DNA of 24,064 nucleotides from a virus. A program made the translations under genes and the position numbers. Numbering within the stretch: the stretch's first letter is position 1; each line of letters starts with the position of its first letter. Under the pieces are notes generated by a model. That model saw only the letters and a program-made list of their open reading frames with translations. It did no database searches and was not told the origin of the DNA. Below are positions 9,072-15,097 of the stretch, one piece after another. The stretch is taken from IMG/VR virus record IMGVR_UViG_3300021960_000497, positions 1 to 24,064 of that record. One strand, 5' to 3'.

Positions 9072-9755
9072 TTATAACTTTTCTTTAATAAACATTCTTA
9101 CTAGATCTGCTACAATATCACTACGAACAATATCATCTACTGTAAACTTAATTACAGGTAGTGGTATGTAATTCTTTTTAATTAAAGCACAAAACTTTAA
9201 TAAGTCTTGACCTTTGCGCACATCGGATTGTGCTGGATCTCCCATAAGCACTAACTTAGAATTTTCCCCTAGACGAGTACTAATTGCTTTAAGTTCATCA
9301 ATCGAAAGATTTTGAGCTTCGTCTACGAGTACTAAAGAGTTCTCAAAAGAACGTCCTCGTATTGTTTCAATAGGTTGAATTTCAATTTCACCCTTATTAA
9401 TCATGTATTTATATTTTTCTTTACAGAAAGCCCGTTCAAACACTTCTAGAATAGGCAAGAGCCAAGGTGTCATTTTTTCTTGAATAGTTCCAGGAAAATG
9501 ACCTAAGCTTTTACCTGTAGATACGTTAGCACGAGTAATTACAATTTTCTCATAACCGCCTTTTTGGTAAAGATGTGCGACCGTTCCTGTACTGCAGTAG
9601 GTTTTTCCGGTTCCAGCGCAACCAATAGCAACAGTAATAGGATAGACTTTAATAGAGCGAATGAGTTTATCTTGCTTTTCATTCTTTGGTATGACATGGA
9701 ATCCTATCCTGTGTATATTATTTTTAGTAGCATAACGAGATTTTCTTTTGCTCAA
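9072..9755 (-). CDS. phoH: PhoH-like P-loop ATPase
   Basis: 227 aa. It has a Walker A motif GCAGTGKT (residues 45-52), a Walker B motif LVLVDEAQN (141-149), and a sensor-like LVLMGDPAQ stretch, all typical of the PhoH/RNA-helicase-1-like family. The start codon is TTG at 9755: an in-frame TAA lies a few codons upstream, no earlier ATG exists, and AAGGAAATAAAAAT sits just before it. PhoH-like genes are widespread in marine phages and are often used as a marker; their role is not settled (proposed in RNA metabolism or phosphate stress). Here it lies between tail-fibre-tip genes and tail-tip genes instead of with replication genes. No toxin partner or PIN domain is fused. Confidence 0.9.
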   Translation of the reverse strand: MSKRKSRYATKNNIHRIGFHVIPKNEKQDKLIRSIKVYPITVAIGCAGTGKTYCSTGTVAHLYQKGGYEKIVITRANVSTGKSLGHFPGTIQEKMTPWLLPILEVFERAFCKEKYKYMINKGEIEIQPIETIRGRSFENSLVLVDEAQNLSIDELKAISTRLGENSKLVLMGDPAQSDVRKGQDLLKFCALIKKNYIPLPVIKFTVDDIVRSDIVADLVRMFIKEKL

Positions 9756-9782
9756 ATTTTTATTTCCTTAATTTCAAGTCAA

Positions 9783-10133
9783 TTAGCTATCAAACGCAAT
9801 CATACAATGCATATCTACATCATAATTTGATTGTGCATCATAAAGACATACAGCGCTCATATAAGCTGATGAAGCATGTGAATAAAAGCCTATATACCGA
9901 TATGGATTGCTTGCATATCCGGCGCTCCCTGCTGAAGCAAAATAAATATTAGTCATATTGTTACTAAAATTTGCTCTTACATTTCCAGTTCCTATATCCG
10001 TAACACTACTTACATTTTTGCTATCTTTGATTGTCTGAGTACTATAAGTGTAAGTGTGAACCCAAGCCTTTACAGTATCTTCTGGTGCAACACCGCTATC
10101 AAAGTTATCGTTTCCACGGATTGTGCTAGTCAT
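9783..10133 (-). CDS. Small tail-fibre-tip protein, paralog 3
   Basis: 116 aa. The core KAWVHTYTYSTQTIKDSKNV, followed by SSVTDIGTGNVRANFSNNM, aligns with the 121-aa paralog (AWVNFNGTGTVSIRDNSNV, SSITDNGTGTYTSNFSVAI) and with the last 115 residues of the J-like protein. The conserved part is the N-terminal half; the second half, rich in Tyr, Ser and His, differs between paralogs. This domain is common at the ends of tail fibres in marine phages. The gene closes a run of alternating fibre-tip and chaperone-like genes. It follows the 119-aa chaperone-like gene by 1 base. Role in host recognition is inference. Confidence 0.65.
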   Translation of the reverse strand: MTSTIRGNDNFDSGVAPEDTVKAWVHTYTYSTQTIKDSKNVSSVTDIGTGNVRANFSNNMTNIYFASAGSAGYASNPYRYIGFYSHASSAYMSAVCLYDAQSNYDVDMHCMIAFDS

Positions 10134-10134
10134 T

Positions 10135-10494
10135 TTATTCCACCGTTACATTAGGAATTGGTTGAATAGCTTTTAATTCGTTAGGAGTTGTAGCGTTTTC
10201 TATAGTTGATAAACCAGGAGCATCACGTAAAGCTTGTTTTTGAGCAACAATACTTGATGTATCTGCACTAGTTTCTAAAGCTTTCATGTAAGCTGTATCT
10301 AAAGAAGCTAAAGGTTCAGTTCTAGCCATACGAATTTTATTTCGCCAAATGTCTTTAGCTTTTTCCATATTTACAGAAATTATACCTGTGTCTGTATTAG
10401 CTTCCCAACTTTCACGAAAAGTACGCTCTGCTGGGGTTGTGTAATCTGCGGCGTCATATTCTGTAGCGCCAATCTTAATGAATGTTTGTGTCAT
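10135..10494 (-). CDS. Tail assembly chaperone-like protein
   Basis: 119 aa, with its ATG overlapping the stop of the 19-codon reading frame before it (ATGA). Residues 20-32 (TTPAERTFRESWE) and 40-90 (KAKDIWRNKIRMARTEPLA, then DTAYMKALE...QKQALRD) resemble the phage tail-assembly-chaperone-like proteins found beside fibre genes. The usual features are an R-x-F-R-x-x-W motif, a helix rich in Arg/Lys, and QKQALRD near the end. It probably helps a neighbouring fibre-tip protein fold or attach; that role is inferred from family and context. The R-x-F-R-x-x-W-E motif is shared with the end of the 133-aa protein at 10927-11328. Confidence 0.5.
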   Translation of the reverse strand: MTQTFIKIGATEYDAADYTTPAERTFRESWEANTDTGIISVNMEKAKDIWRNKIRMARTEPLASLDTAYMKALETSADTSSIVAQKQALRDAPGLSTIENATTPNELKAIQPIPNVTVE

Positions 10495-10550
10495 TGTGTT
10501 ACTCCGTGAAAGTTGTCAGGGTCTTCTAAGATGATGCGGTATTTTGTCAT
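10491..10550 (-). pseudogene. 19-codon remnant paralogous to start of the 133-aa gene
   Basis: An ATG at 10550 with AAGGAAATTAAATGTT upstream opens a frame reading MTKYRIILEDPDNFHGVTQ and ends at TGA, which overlaps the next ATG (ATGA). The sequence TKYRIILEDPDNF closely matches TKYRVVFDDPDNL near the N-terminus of the 133-aa protein. The simplest reading is a truncated copy left by duplication of a fibre-tip/chaperone cassette. Its good ribosome binding site and coupled stop mean it could still work as a leader peptide that couples translation of the 119-aa gene. Confidence 0.6.
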
Positions 10551-10564
10551 AACATTTAATTTCC

Positions 10565-10930
10565 TTAATAAAAAACAGTAGATACAAACTCTGGCGAATC
10601 TGAAGGAGTAAAAGCTGAACCAAGATTATTGCTGGATTCGTGATAAAATGCGGTAGTTGTCATTACCGAATTGTTGCGTCTTCCAGCGTGCATTTGAGAA
10701 GATGCAGTGCTATTCCACACCGCTGATACAGCATAACTGTAATTGCTACTTGGTATTGCCACTGAGAAGTTTGACGTATATGTTCCTGTGCCGTTGTCAG
10801 TAATACTACTAACATTGCTATTATCACGAATGGATACAGTTCCTGTGCCATTGAAGTTTACCCAAGCCCTAGCAGAATGAAGAGGAGCACCACCTGTAGT
10901 TTGTAGGTTATCAACCTTAATCGTACTCAT
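10565..10930 (-). CDS. Small tail-fibre-tip protein, paralog 2
   Basis: 121 aa from the ATG at 10930, which overlaps the previous stop as ATGA and has GGAGATGGTGGA just before it. An in-frame start five codons earlier is possible but lies inside the upstream gene. The N-terminus MSTIKVDNLQTTGG is a frequent start of marine phage tail-fibre proteins. It is followed by ARAWVNFNGTGTVSIRDNSN and SSITDNGTGTYTSNFSVAIP, the clearest copy in the window of the tip domain also found at the C-terminus of the J-like protein. The last 50 residues are variable. Likely a virion appendage protein that meets the host. Confidence 0.7.
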   Translation of the reverse strand: MSTIKVDNLQTTGGAPLHSARAWVNFNGTGTVSIRDNSNVSSITDNGTGTYTSNFSVAIPSSNYSYAVSAVWNSTASSQMHAGRRNNSVMTTTAFYHESSNNLGSAFTPSDSPEFVSTVFY

Positions 10931-11328
10931 TCCACCATCTCCCAAGCATTACGAAACTGCCTGTCGCTTGGCACTTCCTCTGTACGAACAATCCTAAACA
11001 TTGGGCGGTTGTGTTCTTCTGCCCAGCACTTGCGAGGCAAATCTTTCATTACAAGATACTCCATAGCTTCTTCTTCCGTTAATGGTCCAATTCGAGGCGC
11101 TTTCCATTGTAATTCGTGTTTTTCTGGATCATGGCTAAAGCTTTCTATTCGACCTTCTTCTCTTGCTTTGTTTTCGTCATCTTGAAGTTGCCAATAAACC
11201 CAAATAGGAGGTAGTTTACCCGCCATAGCTTCATCTAGCCACTCTTTTGCAGGAATTAAAACCTTAGTAGTTTCGTCAAGGTTATCTGGATCGTCAAAGA
11301 CAACACGATATTTTGTATATTCTGTCAT
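10927..11328 (-). CDS. Chaperone-like protein of the fibre cassette
   Basis: 133 aa, acidic, without a membrane segment. It begins MTEYTKYRVVFDDPDNLDE and ends with FRIVRTEEVPSDRQFRNAWE before stopping. In related phage proteins I recall, such an IP-x-D-R-x-F-R-x-A-W motif is followed by a Lys/Arg-rich helix. Here that helix is absent but is present in the 119-aa protein two genes on. The order fibre tip (11331-11690), this gene, fibre tip (10565-10930), remnant, 119-aa gene suggests duplicated fibre/chaperone pairs. Stop and next start overlap by four bases. Function is inferred only from motif and context. Confidence 0.5.
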   Translation of the reverse strand: MTEYTKYRVVFDDPDNLDETTKVLIPAKEWLDEAMAGKLPPIWVYWQLQDDENKAREEGRIESFSHDPEKHELQWKAPRIGPLTEEEAMEYLVMKDLPRKCWAEEHNRPMFRIVRTEEVPSDRQFRNAWEMVE

Positions 11329-11330
11329 GA

Positions 11331-11690
11331 TTAATTTATCCCAAAAAAGTAGCTAAAGCCATCATAGTCATATTCAGTGTTTCTATAACCGCTTATCATT
11401 CTAATGGATGTTGAAGTTTTAGTTAAATAACCAGCGGTGGTTATCCCATCATCTGAATTGCCAAGGCTATCATCGTAACCACAACCACCGTAAGCATAAT
11501 AAGCAGTTGAATTAGCATTAGAAAAATTAAAAGTCTGATTTCCAGTAGCATGGTCTGCTATACTAGATAGAGCACCACTTCCATTTATGCCATTTGATTG
11601 AGGTGCGTAATCTACCCAACATCTGTTGAAAAATACTTTTCCACCGTTAGTAGTTGATTCCTGTATATCATTTACGTTAAGCGTACTCAT
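11331..11690 (-). CDS. Small tail-fibre-tip protein, paralog 1
   Basis: 119 aa, start codon directly after the previous stop (TAAATG). The start MSTLNVNDIQESTTNGGKVF is the same type as the 121-aa paralog's MSTIKVDNLQ. The body (NRCWVDYAPQSNGINGSG, then SSIADHATGNQTFNFSN) keeps the same pattern: an aromatic Trp-Val pair, a loop, S-S-I-x-D-x-x-T-G and N-F-S. It is the most divergent of the three stand-alone copies, with a Tyr/Gly/Asp-rich second half and two Cys. Likely a host-contacting appendage protein. Confidence 0.6.
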   Translation of the reverse strand: MSTLNVNDIQESTTNGGKVFFNRCWVDYAPQSNGINGSGALSSIADHATGNQTFNFSNANSTAYYAYGGCGYDDSLGNSDDGITTAGYLTKTSTSIRMISGYRNTEYDYDGFSYFFGIN

Positions 11691-11906
11691 TTATACCACC
11701 GTCCATGTTTCACCAGATCCAACTGTAACTGTAACACCGCTGTTAATTGTAATTGGCCCTGCAGACATTGCATTATGATTATTCCTAATAGTATAACTAG
11801 ACGCTACCGTAGTAGGATTTTCTTTAAATACTGCTAAAGAGTTATTATCCATTTCTGTATGTGTTAATGCACTGCCTTTATCCGCTCTTGTTGTAATAGA
11901 TGTCAT
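11691..11906 (-). CDS. Small fibre-associated virion protein
   Basis: 71 aa. Its start (ATG 11906) overlaps the stop of the glycosyltransferase-like gene as ATGA. The N-terminus TSITTRADKGSALTHTEMDN resembles the start of many phage fibre proteins (I-T-x-R-x-x-K-G-x-x-L-T). The C-terminus PITINSGVTVTVGSGETWTV is a short beta-stack motif often found at the end of fibre shafts. It probably represents a minimal fibre piece or connector. The gene is followed without a gap by the first fibre-tip paralog, so the two are likely co-translated. Confidence 0.6.
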   Translation of the reverse strand: MTSITTRADKGSALTHTEMDNNSLAVFKENPTTVASSYTIRNNHNAMSAGPITINSGVTVTVGSGETWTVV

Positions 11907-12796
11907 CGATAATCATATCCTCTAGTTGTAGAAACATAATCGTATTTATATTCTTCTCGTTTGTCTAGAATATACTCAAAATACATTTCCATTTGTTTTT
12001 GCCAGTTTTCTTGTAGTTCAGGGTTTACAATTCCCGATTTAGGGCTATTTAAAGCCTTTTGCATCCAATTATAAGGATCACTATTATTAAATAAATTTCT
12101 GTTTATATGGTAAAAAGAACCTTCATGTACTCTGTTATAAACATCAATAGGATCTACTTCCTTACCTAAAGCTACAGCATAAACTGCACTTTCTGTCATA
12201 TGTGATAAGTGTGCTACTTCACAACCAAGTAGTAACTTATACATATTAATATCTCGATCTAATACTATATCCCCAAGCATGTCTTTTAATTCACCAACAA
12301 TAGCGTAAGTGGTAAGAGGATGTGGTTTAAACCAGATATCACCCTCCCACTTATCTCTTAAATAACACAATTTATTTGCACAAATAGTTTCTTTAATTTT
12401 ATTAGAACCTAACGGTATAATTAAATGATCTTTAGGCTCAAGATCATGATCCTTAATATGATCATATTTATTAGAAGTACCGTTAGTAGCTTTTTCTACA
12501 AAGTAAGACATAAAATCTGTTTTTATTTCACAGTCATCTTCGTGTGCTTCTTCTAGTTGTTTACAACGAAGCATTTGTTGAAGCGGATTCATGGAAAAGC
12601 AATGCGCCCATTCAGTGTATTGTATAGTTTTGAAATAAGGAAGTTCATTTGCAACTACATCGTATGCAGACTCAATCTTATGTTTCTTTTTAAGTTTAAA
12701 AAAATGTTTTTCACATTCTTTTAAGTGCAAAAGAGTTTTTGATTTACGCATATCGCCAATACGCTCTTTAATAGAGGCTTTATTAAACATTTCCAT
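11903..12796 (-). CDS. GT-B-fold glycosyltransferase-like protein
   Basis: 297 aa. The second half carries a pattern typical of capsule-polysaccharide and CDP-glycerol-type transferases with a GT-B fold. It has WFKPHPLTT (residues 155-163, with the K-P-H-P motif), then DINMYKLLLGCEVAHLSHMT with ESAVYAVALGKEV (182-214), matching the usual D-x-x-x-Y-x-L-L ... A-D-V-x-x-T-x-x-S-S ... E-A-x-x-L-G-K block. The first 110 residues are helical and Lys-rich and I do not recognise them. The gene lies directly after the Ser/Thr repeat gene (9-base gap) and before the fibre-tip genes. A virion-protein-modifying enzyme is therefore plausible, although the usual second Ser of the S-S motif is replaced (T-E-S-A). 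Enzyme activity is inferred. Confidence 0.5.
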   Translation of the reverse strand: MEMFNKASIKERIGDMRKSKTLLHLKECEKHFFKLKKKHKIESAYDVVANELPYFKTIQYTEWAHCFSMNPLQQMLRCKQLEEAHEDDCEIKTDFMSYFVEKATNGTSNKYDHIKDHDLEPKDHLIIPLGSNKIKETICANKLCYLRDKWEGDIWFKPHPLTTYAIVGELKDMLGDIVLDRDINMYKLLLGCEVAHLSHMTESAVYAVALGKEVDPIDVYNRVHEGSFYHINRNLFNNSDPYNWMQKALNSPKSGIVNPELQENWQKQMEMYFEYILDKREEYKYDYVSTTRGYDYR

Positions 12797-12805
12797 GATA
12801 TTATC

Positions 12806-15085
12806 CTAACTGTAAAATGAAGTCACCCTAAGCGTATTAAACGTAGTTGTGGTGCTTCTACTTGTGCTAAATGTGGTTGTAAACGTACTACTAGTACTAA
12901 ATGTAGTAGTAAAAGTAGTAATAGTACTTTTGCTTGTTGAAAAAGTTGTCGTTGTTGACCTTGTTGTATTAAAAGTAGTAGTAGTACTCCTAGTAGTATT
13001 ATAATACGTTGTATAAGTTGTAATAGTACTACGAGTTGTGTTAAACGTTGTAGTTGTACTATGACTAGTTGCATACGTTGTAGTCGTACTTCTACTAGTG
13101 CTTGTTGCAAAAGTAGTAGTAGTACTATGACTTGTAGCATAAGTAGTTGTAGTGCTCCTACTAGTGCTTGTTGCAAAAGTTGTTGTAGTACTATGACTAG
13201 TTGCATACGTTGTTGTTGTACTTTTAGTAGTATTAAATGTTGTTGTAGTACTATGGCTTGTTGTATGACTAGTTTGATATGTTGTAGTTGTACTTTGGGT
13301 AGTATTATAAGTTGTAGTTGTAGCTCTACTAGTGGCAAACGTAGTAGTAGTACTGTGACTAGTTGTATGTGCAGTCAGATATGCCGTTGTAGTTGACTTA
13401 CTGGTATTATAAGTAGTAGTAGTACTCCTAGTAGTATTATAATACGTTGTATAAGTTGTCGTAGTTGAACGACTAGTAGAGAACACAGTTGATGTAGTTC
13501 TACTAGTATTAAACGTAGTAGTTGTCAAAAGAGAAGTGTTTCTACTAGTGTTATACGTAGTAGTTGTAATTTTAGCCGTGTTATAAGTTGTCGTAGTTGT
13601 ATGACTTGTAGTATAAACCGTTGCTGTAGTTCTACTAGTTGAAAAGGTTGTAATAGTAGCCATAGACGTATTATAATACGTAGTATACTCTGTTGTTGTA
13701 CTACGAGTCGTATTAAACGTTGTAGTTGTACTATGGCTAGTATTAAATGTTGTTGTAGTACTATGGCTAGTGTTATAGCTTGTTGTAGTGCTATGGCTAG
13801 TATTATAACTTGTAGTCGTATTATACGTTGTTGTAGTGCTTTTACTTGTACTAAATGTAGTAGTCGTATTAAACGTAGTCGTAGTGCTTCTACTTGTGCT
13901 TGCACTAGTATTTACAACATAATTTACATTCATATAGTTAGTAGCAACGTAGTTTTGAAAACTTGTATTAAACGTTGTTGTAGTACTTTTACTTGTACTG
14001 GTCGATCGAGTAGTGTTAAAGGTCGTAGTTGTACTATGACTTGTGCTTGTTGATCGACTGGTACTATAAGTCGTAGTCGTACTTTTGCTTGTTGAATATG
14101 TTGTAGTTGTACTTTTGCTAGTTGCATAAGTCGTTGTTGTACTATTACTTGTACTAAAAGTCGTAGTTGTACTATGACTCGTAGTATGACTAGTTTGGAA
14201 AGTTGTAGTTGTACCCTTAGTAGTATTATAAGTAGTAGTCGTACTATGACTAGTATTATATGTAGTAGTTGTACTATGACTAGTTGCATAAGTTGTAGCT
14301 GTAGTACGGCTAGTTGAGAAAGTAGTAGTAAAAGTCGTAGTAGTAGATCTACTTGTACTAAACGTAGTTGTAGTACCACGAGATGTATTAAAAGTTGTAG
14401 TTGTACTATGGCTTGTAGTATGACTAGTGGTAAAAGTCGTAGTTGTGCTGTGACTTGTAGAATACACTGTTGTAGTACTTTTACTTGTAGAATACACTGT
14501 TGTATAAGTCGTAGTGGTACTTTTAGTAGTATTAAAAGTTGTCGTTGTACTGTGACTCGTAGCAAACGTTGTAGTCGTGCTATGACTAGTATTATAATAA
14601 GTCGTATAAGTCGTAGTTGTAGCTCTACTAGTAGCAAAAGTAGTAGTAGTACTAGTATTTGTATTATACGTTGTTGTTGTACTTCTAGTAGTGTTTGTAT
14701 TAAACGTTGTAGTCGTACTTGTATTTGTATTATACGTAGTAGTAGTACTTCTAGTAGTGTTTGTATTAAACGTTGTAGTCGTACTATGACTAGTATTATA
14801 AGTCGTAGTTGTTGCACGACTAGTTGCAAAAGTAGTAGTAGTACTATGCTCAGTACTATGACTAGTTTGGAAAGTTGTAGTTGTACTATTACTTGTCGCA
14901 AACGTAGTAGTTGTAGCTTGACTCGTATTGAATGTTGTTGTTGTAGACGCAGTTGTAGCTCTACTAGTATTAAATGTAGTTGTTGTACTTCTACTAGTAT
15001 TAAATGTAGTAGTCGTAGATTTAGAAGTGGAGACTGATGTGCTCCACTCCTTTATCCCGTCCATAAATCCAAAGTTGTTGCTCAT
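12806..15085 (-). CDS. Thr/Ser repeat protein (10-residue repeats), putative fibre
   Basis: 759 aa, ATG at 15085 with AGGAGATTCTT upstream. After an 18-residue head (MSNNFGFMDGIKEWSTSV) nearly the whole protein is built from a 10-residue unit S-T-T-T-T-[FY]-[NASQ]-T-[ST]-[RHKN], about seventy copies. Some are extended by 2 or 4 residues (T-N-T-T-R, T-S-H-T-T-S-H, Y-T-T-Y-Y-N). By eye about three quarters of residues are Thr or Ser. Pro and Cys appear absent and Gly is rare. One aromatic recurs per unit. The array is broken once, at residues 376-392 (FQNYVATNYMNVNYVV), almost exactly at the centre. A regular beta structure such as a solenoid or intertwined trimeric shaft would suit this pattern. 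Position between a tail fibre and fibre-tip genes suggests a virion appendage. Function unknown. Confidence 0.75.
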   Translation of the reverse strand: MSNNFGFMDGIKEWSTSVSTSKSTTTTFNTSRSTTTTFNTSRATTASTTTTFNTSQATTTTFATSNSTTTTFQTSHSTEHSTTTTFATSRATTTTYNTSHSTTTTFNTNTTRSTTTTYNTNTSTTTTFNTNTTRSTTTTYNTNTSTTTTFATSRATTTTYTTYYNTSHSTTTTFATSHSTTTTFNTTKSTTTTYTTVYSTSKSTTTVYSTSHSTTTTFTTSHTTSHSTTTTFNTSRGTTTTFSTSRSTTTTFTTTFSTSRTTATTYATSHSTTTTYNTSHSTTTTYNTTKGTTTTFQTSHTTSHSTTTTFSTSNSTTTTYATSKSTTTTYSTSKSTTTTYSTSRSTSTSHSTTTTFNTTRSTSTSKSTTTTFNTSFQNYVATNYMNVNYVVNTSASTSRSTTTTFNTTTTFSTSKSTTTTYNTTTSYNTSHSTTTSYNTSHSTTTTFNTSHSTTTTFNTTRSTTTEYTTYYNTSMATITTFSTSRTTATVYTTSHTTTTTYNTAKITTTTYNTSRNTSLLTTTTFNTSRTTSTVFSTSRSTTTTYTTYYNTTRSTTTTYNTSKSTTTAYLTAHTTSHSTTTTFATSRATTTTYNTTQSTTTTYQTSHTTSHSTTTTFNTTKSTTTTYATSHSTTTTFATSTSRSTTTTYATSHSTTTTFATSTSRSTTTTYATSHSTTTTFNTTRSTITTYTTYYNTTRSTTTTFNTTRSTTTTFSTSKSTITTFTTTFSTSSTFTTTFSTSRSTTTTFNTLRVTSFYS
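12840..15040 (-). repeat. Array of ~30-bp coding repeats (S-T-T-T-T-[FY]-x-T-S-x)
   Basis: Tandem coding units of 30 bp with 36- and 42-bp variants. The protein pattern is strongly kept while third codon positions vary freely: neighbouring S-T-T-T-T units are spelled TCT ACG ACT ACT ACA and AGT ACA ACA ACT ACA. The hexamer ACTAGT recurs at many Thr-Ser junctions. The restricted codon set leaves most other frames open over long stretches, so long frames on both strands here are shadows. Confidence 0.85.
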
Positions 15086-15097
15086 AAGAATCTCCTA

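Noticed and set aside
9783-11690. Diversity-generating retroelement acting on the fibre-tip genes
   Set aside because: No reverse transcriptase gene and no adenine-biased template/variable repeat pair seen in the window; the tips differ as ordinary paralogs.
14408-15037. Long plus-strand frame rich in Cys, Ser and Arg (209 codons), and a Leu/Gln-rich minus-strand frame at 13930-14901
   Set aside because: Both are shadows of the repeat gene, whose restricted codons leave other frames open; composition is not protein-like.
12840-15040. Regular ~30-bp repeats looking like a CRISPR array
   Set aside because: Units are contiguous, have no unique spacers, vary at third codon positions and are in frame with one 759-aa gene.
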